Shown here: piece after piece, positions 1 to 7,720 of the stretch
How the letters are laid out: the number at the start of each line of letters is the position of its first letter
Position numbering within the stretch: the stretch's first letter is position 1
DNA from: Clostridia bacterium
GTDB lineage: Bacteria; Bacillota_A; Clostridia; Oscillospirales; CAG-272
Assembly: GCA_017935805.1 (NCBI GenBank)
Contig: JAGBGV010000128.1
Coordinates: 1 to 12,103, forward strand
DNA length: 12,103 nt
Reading direction: 5' to 3'
Position numbers and translations under genes: made by a program
The notes under the pieces: generated by a model
The model's database searches: none
What the model was told of the DNA's origin: nothing
What the model saw: the letters and a program-made list of their open reading frames with translations, nothing else

Positions 1-1448
1 CAAAGACGCTGCTTCTGACCGCCGGAGACGTTTGTACCGCCCTGTTCGATCATTGTGTCATATCCGTCGGGGAAGGACATAATAAAGGCGTGAGCTTGTG
101 CCAACTTGCAAGCCTCGATCATTTCTTCATCAGTTGCTTCCTTGTTACCCCAGCGCAGGTTGTCCTTGATAGTGCCGGAGAAGAGAACGTTTTTCTGAAG
201 TACAACGGAAACGGAATCGCGGAGTGTTGTAAGATCATACTCACGAACGTCTACACCGCCAAGCTTGACAGATCCCACGGTTGTGTCATAAAGACGGGAG
301 ATGAGCTGGATCAGCGTGGACTTACTTGAACCTGTACCGCCAATAATTCCAACAGTTTCGCCTGATGCAATTTTAAGATCAATATCGGCGAGGGCGTATT
401 TTTCTGCAGCGGCAGAGTATTTGAAGCTAACGTTTTCGAATTCAATGGATCCGTCCTTAACCTCATAAATGGGGTTTTCGGGATTCTTGAGAGCTGATTC
501 CTCACACAGTACTTCATCAATACGGCGCATGGATTCAACGGACATTGTGAGAATGACGTAGATCATGGACAGCATCATCAGTGACATAAGCACCTGAACG
601 CCGTATGTGAGCATGGCTGAAAGCTGACCGACATCAACAATAGTGCCCTTTGAAGTGATTACCAGATTAGAACCAAGCAGCATGACGAAGATCATGTTGA
701 AATACAGACAGATCTGCATGAGAGGGTCATTGCAGGCAACAATACGTTCAGCCTTGGTGAAGTCACGGCAGATATTGTCGGATGCAGTGCCAAACTTCTT
801 CTTTTCGTAATCTTCGCGAACAAATCCCTTAACTGTACGCATAGCCATAACGTTTTCTTCGATGGATTCGTTCAGCTTGTCGTACTTCTTGAATACCGCA
901 CGGAACGCGGGCATTGCCTTGCGACCTATGAGTATCAGACCGAAGAGAAGCACGGGAATGATTACAACGAATGTCATAGCAAGGGGACCGCCCATGATCG
1001 TTGACATAATGATGGAGAAGATCAGCATAAGGGGGCTGCGGATCGCTGTTCTTATTATCATCATGAATGACATCTGAACGTGTGCAATATCAGTGGTCAT
1101 ACGGGTAACAAGGGAAGCGGAAGAGAATTTGTCAATATTTTCAAATGAGAAATCCTGTGTTTTCTCGAATACCCGGCGACGGAGATTTTTCGCAAAGCCT
1201 GCAGAAGCTTTTGCAGATGTATAGCCTGCCGCCGCTCCGAAAGAAAGGGAGACGCAGGCCAGCAAAAACAAAATGATACCGCGCTGGACAATTACCTCAA
1301 GGGCGCAGCCTGCTTTTATATCGTTAATAAGATTTGCGATGATGAACGGCATAAGACATTCGATAATACTCTCGCCCAGCATAAACAGTGGGGTGATAAG
1401 AGCCGACTTTTTGTATTCACCAACGCATCGCAACAGTCGTTTTATCAT
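1..1448 (-). CDS. ABC exporter half-transporter (MsbA/MdlB type), 3' end cut by window
   Basis: This is an exporter with a fused membrane domain and ATPase, expected to work as a homo- or heterodimer in the cytoplasmic membrane; the substrate is unknown. From the reverse strand I read 482 full codons, still open at the edge. The first ~300 residues hold several hydrophobic helices. The ATPase follows, with Walker A GGTGSSKST (Lys at about 376), a Q-loop region with LQKNVLFSGTIKDN, and the signature VSGGQKQR at about 474-481. Walker B and the H-loop lie beyond position 1. An in-frame ATG also exists at 1469-1467, but no ribosome site precedes it. The only good one, GGAGG at 1467-1463, lies 14 bases before the ATG at 1448, so I prefer that start; the spacing is long and the choice is not certain. 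Such half-transporters often occur as tandem pairs, so a partner may lie further downstream. The family call is firm. Confidence 0.93.
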   Translation of the reverse strand, partial: MIKRLLRCVGEYKKSALITPLFMLGESIIECLMPFIIANLINDIKAGCALEVIVQRGIILFLLACVSLSFGAAAGYTSAKASAGFAKNLRRRVFEKTQDFSFENIDKFSSASLVTRMTTDIAHVQMSFMMIIRTAIRSPLMLIFSIIMSTIMGGPLAMTFVVIIPVLLFGLILIGRKAMPAFRAVFKKYDKLNESIEENVMAMRTVKGFVREDYEKKKFGTASDNICRDFTKAERIVACNDPLMQICLYFNMIFVMLLGSNLVITSKGTIVDVGQLSAMLTYGVQVLMSLMMLSMIYVILTMSVESMRRIDEVLCEESALKNPENPIYEVKDGSIEFENVSFKYSAAAEKYALADIDLKIASGETVGIIGGTGSSKSTLIQLISRLYDTTVGSVKLGGVDVREYDLTTLRDSVSVVLQKNVLFSGTIKDNLRWGNKEATDEEMIEACKLAQAHAFIMSFPDGYDTMIEQGGTNVSGGQKQRL

Positions 1449-1493
1449 AATATAAGCGTAATCCTCCATTTTACAATATAATCAAACACAAAT

Positions 1494-1522
1494 ATTGTAA
1501 CTCTTGGAATTATATTTGTCAA
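1494..1522 (-). promoter_or_regulatory. sigma-A-type promoter for the ABC exporter gene
   Basis: On the minus strand a perfect -35 TTGACA (1522-1517) is followed by exactly 17 bases and a -10 TACAAT (1499-1494). Transcription should begin near 1487. That leaves a short leader containing the GGAGG ribosome site at 1467-1463. Read from sequence; not tested. Confidence 0.82.
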
Positions 1523-1530
1523 TAGACAAA
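1515..1530. promoter_or_regulatory. inverted repeat over the -35 of the ABC exporter promoter (candidate operator)
   Basis: TTTGTC, a 4-base spacer AATA, then GACAAA: perfect 6-bp arms. The repeat covers the -35 hexamer of the minus-strand promoter, where a bound repressor would block polymerase. MarR- and TetR-type repressors commonly control multidrug-type exporters, but no regulator gene is visible here, so the binding protein is unknown. Confidence 0.4.
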
Positions 1531-1653
1531 CAATGAACAATTGAGATGCAAAAAGACAGTTTTTTGATACAATTCCACCATGAAAATTTATTGGATAAAT
1601 CAACAATATATGTTCAAAATTCGTTGCCATGCCACATTTACCGACAGTTACCA

Positions 1654-1682
1654 TTGACTTTGAACACTGTCAGTGATATAAT
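1654..1682 (+). promoter_or_regulatory. extended -10 sigma-A-type promoter for the dlt-like operon
   Basis: TTGACT (1654-1659), a 17-base spacer, and a perfect TATAAT (1677-1682) preceded by TG at 1674-1675 (extended -10). Transcription should start near 1689, giving a leader of about 37 bases before the ATG at 1726. This placement also shows that the open frame upstream of 1726 is not translated as part of the ligase. It is the only good promoter I see for the six-gene operon. Confidence 0.85.
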
Positions 1683-1705
1683 TAATGATGATTATCGTCA
1701 TAAAT
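1681..1705. promoter_or_regulatory. 25-bp imperfect palindrome at the operon start point (candidate operator)
   Basis: Arms of 12 bases match at 10 of 12 positions around a central T at 1693 (left arm ATTAATGATGAT, right arm ATCGTCATAAAT). The palindrome overlaps the last bases of the -10 and the predicted start site. This is a classic repressor position, and too early in the transcript to act as a complete RNA hairpin. No cognate regulator is present in the window. Confidence 0.4.
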
Positions 1706-1713
1706 ATACATTT

Positions 1714-1718
1714 GGAGA
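1714..1718 (+). promoter_or_regulatory. ribosome binding site that fixes the ligase start
   Basis: GGAGA at 1714-1718 lies 7 bases before the ATG at 1726. No comparable site precedes the earlier in-frame ATG at 1546, which is also upstream of the promoter. Confidence 0.8.
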
Positions 1719-1725
1719 CAGAAAA

Positions 1726-3258
1726 ATGCATTTGATGCGAAATGCTTATGAATATCTGGAAAATACCGCCTGCAGGCTTCCTGACAAGGTGGCTTTTGCT
1801 GACGAGAAAGCGAGCTATACCTTCGGTGAGCTTTTGACAAAATCTGCGTCGGCAGGCACAGCAATTGCGGCAATCTGCGAAAGCAAACGCGGTATCGCTG
1901 CGGTTATCGTTGACAGAACTGCTTCCTCACTCCTCGGATTTATGTCAGCTCTTGCTTGCGGTATGGCATATCTGCCTATTGACAACAGAATGCCCGAGGC
2001 AAGAATAGCGGAAATACTTACCCAGGCACATCCCGCTGTTATTCTGTTCGCAGAAAAGGACAGACGAATTGCTGACAAGCTGTCTTCATATGCTCTCGTA
2101 CTGTGCATTGATGAGGTTGTTTCAGGTGAGGCAGATGATGCGCTTTTGACTGTAAGGCGCGATGCGGTGCTTGACATCGACCCGGCTTATGTGATATTTA
2201 CCTCCGGCTCAACAGGCACACCGAAGGGAATACTTATCTCCCACCGCGCGCTTATCGACTTTACCGAGTGGATGAGTGAGACTTGCAAGGTTAGTGAGAG
2301 CGATGTGCTTGGGAATCAGGCTCCATTCTACTTTGACTTATCGGTAAAGGATATATATCAGACACTCCGAAACGGATGCACTACGCACATTCTTCCGAAG
2401 AAGCTGTTTATGTTCCCGATGATGCTTGTTGACTATCTTAACGAGCGCGGTGTTACCTCACTTATATGGGCTACATCTGCTTTCAGAATAGTGGCGGATT
2501 CGGGAGTGTTCGAGAAAAAGGCACCGACTACTGTAAAACGTGCGATACTCGGCGGAGAGGCTCTGCAGGCACGTCACGTTAATCTGTGGAAGAGTGCGGT
2601 GCCCGATATTAAGATAACAAATCTCTACGGACCTACCGAGGTCACCGTAGACTGCACATATTACGAGCTTGACCGTGACTTTGCTGACGGAGAGCCTATT
2701 CCGATAGGTAAAGCCTGCAAGAACAAGGAGATCATACTACTTGATGAAGATCTGAAGCCTGTGAAGGATGGCGAGCCGGGTGAGATATGTGTGCGCGGAA
2801 TCGGACTTGCACTCGGTTATCTCGGGGATGGGGAAAAAACTGCGGCAGCGTTCATTCAGAATCCTCTTAACCCTGATTATCCCGACAGGCTGTATAGAAC
2901 AGGAGACATCGCAAAATATAACGCGGAAGGTGAGTTAATCTTCCTTTCGCGACGTGACGATCAGATAAAGCACATGGGTTACCGCATCGAGCTTGGTGAA
3001 ATAGAAACTGCACTTCTGGCTGTTGACGGAGTGAAGGCAGGTGTATGCTTCTTTGATCCGGCTGAAGATCAGATAGTTTGCGTAATGCAAGCTAACTGGG
3101 AGACGGATATTTCAAAGGTTGCCACGGACATGAAGAGCAGAGTACCCGGATATATGCTGCCGAATGTGTGGCGGACAGTTGAGAGAATGCCACTTAATCC
3201 AAACGGCAAGATCGACCGAAAACTACTGAAGGAGCAGTATTTCAATGAGAAAAATTGA
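1726..3258 (+). CDS. dltA: DltA-like amino acid adenylating ligase (AMP-forming, carrier protein loading)
   Basis: It should activate an amino or related acid with ATP and load it as a thioester on the carrier encoded at 4041-4277, in the cytoplasm. At 510 residues it matches DltA size. ANL-family motifs appear in order: TSGSTGTPKG (159-168), YGPTE (301-305), YRTGD (390-394), RIELGE (420-425), and the C-terminal catalytic Lys in NPNGKIDR (K495). The start was chosen from the ribosome site at 1714 and the promoter at 1654-1682; the open frame extends 60 codons further upstream but without signals. One oddity: the FCGE-type pocket motif of DltA reads LGGE here, with Gly276 where DltA has Cys, a position linked to D-Ala selection in the Bacillus enzyme. 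The substrate may therefore not be D-alanine. The last 14 bases overlap the next gene. The ligase class is certain; the dltA name rests on synteny. Confidence 0.93.
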   Translation: MHLMRNAYEYLENTACRLPDKVAFADEKASYTFGELLTKSASAGTAIAAICESKRGIAAVIVDRTASSLLGFMSALACGMAYLPIDNRMPEARIAEILTQAHPAVILFAEKDRRIADKLSSYALVLCIDEVVSGEADDALLTVRRDAVLDIDPAYVIFTSGSTGTPKGILISHRALIDFTEWMSETCKVSESDVLGNQAPFYFDLSVKDIYQTLRNGCTTHILPKKLFMFPMMLVDYLNERGVTSLIWATSAFRIVADSGVFEKKAPTTVKRAILGGEALQARHVNLWKSAVPDIKITNLYGPTEVTVDCTYYELDRDFADGEPIPIGKACKNKEIILLDEDLKPVKDGEPGEICVRGIGLALGYLGDGEKTAAAFIQNPLNPDYPDRLYRTGDIAKYNAEGELIFLSRRDDQIKHMGYRIELGEIETALLAVDGVKAGVCFFDPAEDQIVCVMQANWETDISKVATDMKSRVPGYMLPNVWRTVERMPLNPNGKIDRKLLKEQYFNEKN

Positions 3259-4018
3259 ATCTTTGGCAGAGCTTTCGGACAGAATAAAGAGACATTTTGT
3301 ACGCGGAGTAGCGACCAATAACTTTCTGTCCTCGTCTGCACTTGAGAGTGAGATACAGGGCGGTAAGCTGTATGCAAGTGAACAGAGTGGAAATCTTTTT
3401 ATCCTGCGCAACCGAACAGAGCATAATATTCTGAACTTCTACATAACGAACACAAATGACGGGATAACAGACATTCCTGCGAATACAGTTGCGGAGATTC
3501 CGTACCGCGAGAGGGATAACGGTCTGAAAAACGCTTCTGCTTATTTGCAAAACCACGGATTTGAGCTCATGTTCCGTCGCCGGCGTATGAGCCGAAAGGA
3601 ATCTCATATTGACTGCACAGACACCTATGTTTCACCTGCATTGCCTTGTGAACTGAAGCACGTTTACGAGATCATGTTCGGTAACTTTGACACTCGCACA
3701 GCCTGCATACCAAGCGGTGAAGGGATCCAGCAGGCAATAGTTGAGCAGAGAATACTCGTTTACCGAAAGAACGGTATTCCTGTTGGTCTTTTACACTACA
3801 ACAGAACAAAAAACGGCACAGAGCTGCGGCATCTTGCGGTGGATAGTGATTACCGTGACTGCGGTATTGGCGGTGCGCTTGTAAGATATTATCTTGCTTC
3901 AGTTGGCGGTAACAGTACCGTTTGGGTGAGATGCGACAATCTACCTGCGGTCAAGGTGTATGAAAAATACGGCTACACAGCGGACGGAATGATGTCCGAT
4001 GTACTGATTACGAAATAA
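3245..4018 (+). CDS. GNAT-family N-acetyltransferase in dlt-like operon
   Basis: This is a 257-residue cytoplasmic acyl-CoA-dependent acyltransferase. The C-terminal half has the acetyl-CoA loop in YRDCGIGGALV (RxxGxG at R204-G209), preceded by a beta strand LRHLAV, and the family's C-terminal NLPAVKVYEKYGY segment. The first ~120 residues do not show a second clear cofactor loop and may be a degenerate GNAT repeat or a substrate domain. The ATG lies inside the ligase gene (14-base overlap), with GGAG at 3231-3234, so the two are probably translationally coupled. A GNAT is not part of the standard dlt operon. Its place between ligase and carrier suggests that it acts on the activated acid or on the carrier-bound group (inference). 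It could instead modify an unrelated small amine. Confidence 0.9.
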   Translation: MRKIESLAELSDRIKRHFVRGVATNNFLSSSALESEIQGGKLYASEQSGNLFILRNRTEHNILNFYITNTNDGITDIPANTVAEIPYRERDNGLKNASAYLQNHGFELMFRRRRMSRKESHIDCTDTYVSPALPCELKHVYEIMFGNFDTRTACIPSGEGIQQAIVEQRILVYRKNGIPVGLLHYNRTKNGTELRHLAVDSDYRDCGIGGALVRYYLASVGGNSTVWVRCDNLPAVKVYEKYGYTADGMMSDVLITK

Positions 4019-4040
4019 TTTCCGAAAAGAGGGAAAATAT

Positions 4041-4277
4041 ATGAATAACGACATGAAAAAGCTTCTCGACATACTTACAGGTATCTGCCCTGATGTGGAT
4101 TTCGAGAATGAAACATCACTTATTGATGACGGACTTATCGAGTCACTTGACATCGTGTCCATTGTTAACGAGATCATGGGCGAATTTGACGTTGAGATCT
4201 ATGTTGACGACCTTATGCCAGAGAACTTCAACTCTGCAGAGGATATAATGAACCTTATCCGCAAAAAGCAGGCATAA
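4041..4277 (+). CDS. dltC: DltC-like acyl carrier protein
   Basis: This is a 78-residue acidic carrier protein that takes the activated acid from the ligase on a phosphopantetheine arm and presents it to the MBOAT at the membrane. The attachment Ser is most likely Ser35 in DDGLIESLDIVSIVNE. The usual D-S-L triplet is E-S-L here, which is also seen in DltC-like carriers. Length and predicted helices fit the family. The ribosome site AGAGGG (4028-4033) lies 7 bases before the ATG. The gene sits 22 bases after the GNAT gene and 3 bases before the MBOAT gene, so the carrier is almost certainly dedicated to this pathway and not to fatty acid synthesis. It needs a phosphopantetheinyl transferase encoded elsewhere. 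Confidence 0.92.
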   Translation: MNNDMKKLLDILTGICPDVDFENETSLIDDGLIESLDIVSIVNEIMGEFDVEIYVDDLMPENFNSAEDIMNLIRKKQA

Positions 4278-4280
4278 GCT

Positions 4281-5858
4281 ATGTATTTTATCTCGGGAAC
4301 ATTTATCCTGTTCCTTGCCGCTGTGGTGGTGCTGTATTACATAGTGCCGAAAAAGATACAGTGGATGCTGCTTCTTGCCGCCAACCTTGCGTTCTATATG
4401 TGGGGCGGGGCAAAAACGGTTTTGTATCTTGTTTTCACAACAGTCACTACATATGCGGCGGGGATAATACTCGAAAAACTGAATGACAGGCGTCGGGACA
4501 TTCCGAAAGCGGAAAAAGAAGCACTTGAGCGCATAAAAAAGCAAAAAAAAGCTGTGGTTGCAGTTACCGTTGTGCTCAACTTCGGTATGCTTTTTGTGCT
4601 GAAGTATCTCGGCTTTACTATTGAGACGGTCACAAAGATCGCCTCCGTTTTCGGTGCGGATATATCAGTTACACCGCCCAGCTTCTTAATGCCCCTTGGC
4701 GTTTCGTTCTACATTTTCCAGTCGATAGGCTATGTCATTGATATGTACCGCGGCAAATACAGGGCAGAGCGCAATATTGCCAAGTTTTCACTCTTTACGT
4801 CCTTCTTCCCGCAGATGGTACAAGGACCTATCAGCAGATTTGACAAGCTCGGTCATCAGCTGACAGAGTATCACCCACTCAACGCGGACAACCTGCGCGA
4901 GGGCATTCAGATAATGATGTGGGGTTACTTCAAGAAAATGGTGATTGCTGACCGCGCGGCTGTTATCGTTACGACATTTTTCTCCGATTACGGCAGCTAC
5001 GGCGGCGCTATAACAGCTTTCTCTGTAATGATGTACTGCATCAACCTTTATTGCGACTTCTCGGGCGGTATTGACATTACCCGAGGTGCGGCGCGTCTCC
5101 TTGGCATTGAGCTTGAGGAAAACTTCAAGAGACCGATATTCGCAACATCTCTGTCGGAGCATTGGAGACGGTGGCACATCACTCTTGGGGGCTGGATGCG
5201 AGACTATGTGTTCTATCCGCTGTCTTTGTCAAAGCCGTTTGCAAGACTTGGTAAATGGTCGAGAGAGCGAATCGGCGGTAAGCTTGGTAAGATACTTGCA
5301 ACCTCTGCAGCAACATTTGTTGTGTATCTTGTAATCGGCATATGGCACGGCGCAAACTTCCGATATATTGCATACGGATTTTGGAACGGGGCGATCATTA
5401 CTTCATCTCTCCTGCTTGCAGAGCCGTACAGCAAACTGAAAGCAAAGCTGCACATCAAGTCCGACGCCCGTTGGTGGCAGGTGCTTTCCATGATCCGCAC
5501 TTGTTTTATCGTATTCATCGGAAGATATATCACTCGCTCGCCACGGCTTATGGTGGCTCTTTCCTTGATCGTTCACACGTTCACACCCGCGACCTTTGCG
5601 CTGGCTGACCTGTGGAACGGAACAGTACTCGGCATGGGGCTTGCGGCAAGTGACCTTTGGATAATTGCGCTTTCTACCTTGGCAATGCTCATTTATGAAT
5701 GGTACGAAGAATACAGAGGTTCTGTTACCTTGGCACTGTCCAAAAAGAACGCATTTGTTCAGTGGATAGCGATTCTCATTCCGCTGCTTGTTATACTGCT
5801 CTTCGGCATAATGCGCGGCAGCTATATTTCATCTGAATTTATCTACAAACAATATTAA
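4281..5858 (+). CDS. dltB: MBOAT-family membrane acyltransferase (DltB/AlgI type) with DltX-like C-terminal tail
   Basis: This is a 525-residue polytopic membrane protein that should accept the acyl group from the carrier on the inner face and pass it across the membrane. Hallmarks are SEHWRRWHITL with His294 and His299, followed by GWMRDYVFYPL, and the catalytic MBOAT His356 in GIWHGANFR. It is longer than a typical DltB (about 400 residues) and nearer AlgI-type proteins. The protein ends in EFIYKQY (F520, Y522, Y525). This resembles the FIYxxF ending of DltX, the small protein whose C-terminal Tyr is reported to carry the D-alanyl group from DltB to DltD. No separate dltX is visible in the operon. 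The start codon follows the carrier stop by 3 bases with only a weak ribosome site (AGG at 4270-4272), pointing to coupled translation. Confidence 0.93.
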   Translation: MYFISGTFILFLAAVVVLYYIVPKKIQWMLLLAANLAFYMWGGAKTVLYLVFTTVTTYAAGIILEKLNDRRRDIPKAEKEALERIKKQKKAVVAVTVVLNFGMLFVLKYLGFTIETVTKIASVFGADISVTPPSFLMPLGVSFYIFQSIGYVIDMYRGKYRAERNIAKFSLFTSFFPQMVQGPISRFDKLGHQLTEYHPLNADNLREGIQIMMWGYFKKMVIADRAAVIVTTFFSDYGSYGGAITAFSVMMYCINLYCDFSGGIDITRGAARLLGIELEENFKRPIFATSLSEHWRRWHITLGGWMRDYVFYPLSLSKPFARLGKWSRERIGGKLGKILATSAATFVVYLVIGIWHGANFRYIAYGFWNGAIITSSLLLAEPYSKLKAKLHIKSDARWWQVLSMIRTCFIVFIGRYITRSPRLMVALSLIVHTFTPATFALADLWNGTVLGMGLAASDLWIIALSTLAMLIYEWYEEYRGSVTLALSKKNAFVQWIAILIPLLVILLFGIMRGSYISSEFIYKQY

Positions 5859-5884
5859 TGTTCTAAAGAAACCGAGGTGATACC

Positions 5885-7708
5885 ATGACATCAAAAAAGT
5901 GGCTTGTAATGTTCGCTGTAACAGTTCTGCTTATTGCTGTTTTGCTGTGCACATTCAATGTACTTACTGACCCGTTTGGCGTGTTCGGTGATCCTTTGAT
6001 GAACTGGTATTCATATAATATAACAAACAATCCTCGTGCCGCCAAGATTGCGTATCTGGACGAGCACTACGAGGACTACGACTCATACATCATCGGCTGC
6101 TCATCAACCTCGTCATTCCCGGTGGATGCGTTTAACGAATACTTGGATGCGAAGTTCTATAACCTTATAATGTACGGTGCCGATATGCTTGATGTGGAGC
6201 AGACAGTTGACTACATCATTGAGAATTACACTGTTGAAAATATCGTTTTGAACGTGTATATCGACAACGGTGTATACTACGGAGACGAGCCGAACAAGTA
6301 CACCCACTCTATGCATCCGAATGTTGACGGAACCTCAAAACTGGAGTTTTACAGCAGATATTTGTTCTTGAACCCTGAGTACGGAGTTGCAAAGCTCAAG
6401 GCAAAAAGCGATGCCACATGGCTGTCTCAGTCATTCAACATTTTTGACACGGAAACCGGTGCATATGACAAGCGTAGACGCGATGTTGAGCCGATATCTG
6501 ACCTTGAAAGATACTATAAATCATATCCGGTATTTACAGATTATCCCACAGCAAGCTATACAATGCCGTATACAGAAGAATGTATGGCGAGCATATCGAA
6601 TATCGTTGATGCTTGTGAGGAAAACGGCGTAAATCTTATCGTTGTGACTGCACCTGTTTATGCCGATTGGATGAAGTTCTTCGATATGAACGACGTGAAG
6701 GATTTCTACACCTCTCTTGCCGAAGTGACTGACTTTTGGGATTTCTCATATACATCAGTCAGCTTCGAGCCACGGTATTTCTACGACAGTACCCATTTCC
6801 GCAACAACGTAGGCTATATGGCGGCGGCAAGGATGTTCGAAGATGATTCCATATACATTCCCGCAGACTTTGGGCATTATGTAACAGCGGACAACGTAAA
6901 CGAATATATGATGATGTATCCGTATGCAGGCTCACTTCCACAAGAAGAGATAGCGACAGATGTTCCGATAATCATGTACCACAACGTTACCGAGGATGGG
7001 GAAGGAGATATGAATATAACTCCGGGTCAGCTTGAGTCACATCTGAAGCGGCTTGCTGATGAGGGTTATACCACAGTTACCTTTGACGATCTTTACAATT
7101 ATGTTCATTTCGGAATGGATCTTCCCGAAAAGCCCGTTGTGATCACCTTTGATGACGGTTACCTGAGCAACTACGAGTATGCTTATCCTCTGCTCGAAAA
7201 GTATGGAATGAAGGCGACGATCTTTGTCATAGGCTCGTCAGTCGGTAAGGATACTTACAAGGACACCGCTAACTCGATCGTTCCTCATTTTGATGAGGTT
7301 CAGATGGCGGAAATGGTGGCGTCCGGGATAATAGTTATAGGAAGTCATACCTACGACATGCACCAGGCGGCAAAGTTCGAATCAGGCGCGGCACGGACAA
7401 CCATGGCGCAGCTTGAGGGTGAGAGGGAGAACGATTATCTCGCAGTAATACGTGAAGACGTCAGAAAGAGCGTGTCACAGCTTGGTGAAATTACAGGCGA
7501 GGACGTGCGGGTGATCTCTTTCCCACAAGGATATTATAACGATAATATTCTTGCAGTCATGCGTGAGGAAGGAATGATCGTGTCCGTCTCAACTGATTGG
7601 GGTGTGGCAACAGTTGTAAAAGGACTCGAGCAGTCGCTGTACGCAATGAGACGAATCGGAGCGGACAACATGACAGCGGATCAGCTTATAGAGCAGATTT
7701 CGAAGTAA
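5885..7708 (+). CDS. membrane-anchored DltD-like SGNH domain fused to NodB (CE4) polysaccharide deacetylase
   Basis: This 607-residue protein starts with one membrane helix (about 6-27) and no lipobox, so the rest should face outside. The first domain (~28-320) is SGNH/DltD-like: IIGCSSTSS after a hydrophobic strand gives a candidate nucleophile Ser73 (or Ser74), and YDSTHF supplies Asp301 and His304 of the catalytic DxxH. The second domain (~358-607) is a CE4 deacetylase: VPIIMYHNV entry motif (360-368), TFDDGY with Asp423/Asp424 (base and metal), SHTYDMH with metal ligands His488 and His493, FPQGYY (546-551), then WGVAT and a closing RRIGA. The metal-binding set looks complete, so an active deacetylase is likely. 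The ribosome site GAGGTG is at 5874-5879. Standard DltD has only the first domain. Acyl transfer to, and N-deacetylation of, a surface glycan by one protein is the inferred job. Confidence 0.9.
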   Translation: MTSKKWLVMFAVTVLLIAVLLCTFNVLTDPFGVFGDPLMNWYSYNITNNPRAAKIAYLDEHYEDYDSYIIGCSSTSSFPVDAFNEYLDAKFYNLIMYGADMLDVEQTVDYIIENYTVENIVLNVYIDNGVYYGDEPNKYTHSMHPNVDGTSKLEFYSRYLFLNPEYGVAKLKAKSDATWLSQSFNIFDTETGAYDKRRRDVEPISDLERYYKSYPVFTDYPTASYTMPYTEECMASISNIVDACEENGVNLIVVTAPVYADWMKFFDMNDVKDFYTSLAEVTDFWDFSYTSVSFEPRYFYDSTHFRNNVGYMAAARMFEDDSIYIPADFGHYVTADNVNEYMMMYPYAGSLPQEEIATDVPIIMYHNVTEDGEGDMNITPGQLESHLKRLADEGYTTVTFDDLYNYVHFGMDLPEKPVVITFDDGYLSNYEYAYPLLEKYGMKATIFVIGSSVGKDTYKDTANSIVPHFDEVQMAEMVASGIIVIGSHTYDMHQAAKFESGAARTTMAQLEGERENDYLAVIREDVRKSVSQLGEITGEDVRVISFPQGYYNDNILAVMREEGMIVSVSTDWGVATVVKGLEQSLYAMRRIGADNMTADQLIEQISK

Positions 7709-7720
7709 TCGGGGGTATTT

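Noticed and set aside
1445..1654. 69-codon reading frame on the minus strand in the divergent region
   Set aside because: It overlaps the exporter promoter and its start gene region in another frame, shows no recognisable protein features and no ribosome site.
1643..1671. GACAGT ... ACTGTC inverted repeat around the -35 of the dlt-like promoter
   Set aside because: Arms are only 6 bases with a 17-base gap and no matching flanks. This is too likely by chance to call an operator; the palindrome at 1681-1705 is better.
1546..1725. 60-codon in-frame upstream extension of the ligase gene
   Set aside because: It lies across and upstream of the extended -10 promoter, has no ribosome site, and its composition is AT-rich and unlike coding sequence here. 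The family start fits 1726.
1689..1725. Possible dltX-like small gene ahead of the ligase
   Set aside because: The leader is only about 37 bases long and contains no room for a ~50-codon membrane protein. The other gaps in the operon are under 30 bases.
4543..4550. Run of eight A in the MBOAT gene as a possible slippage or programmed frameshift site
   Set aside because: The frame stays open through all MBOAT motifs to the expected C-terminus, and the run encodes Lys residues in a basic cytoplasmic loop. There is no sign of a second product.
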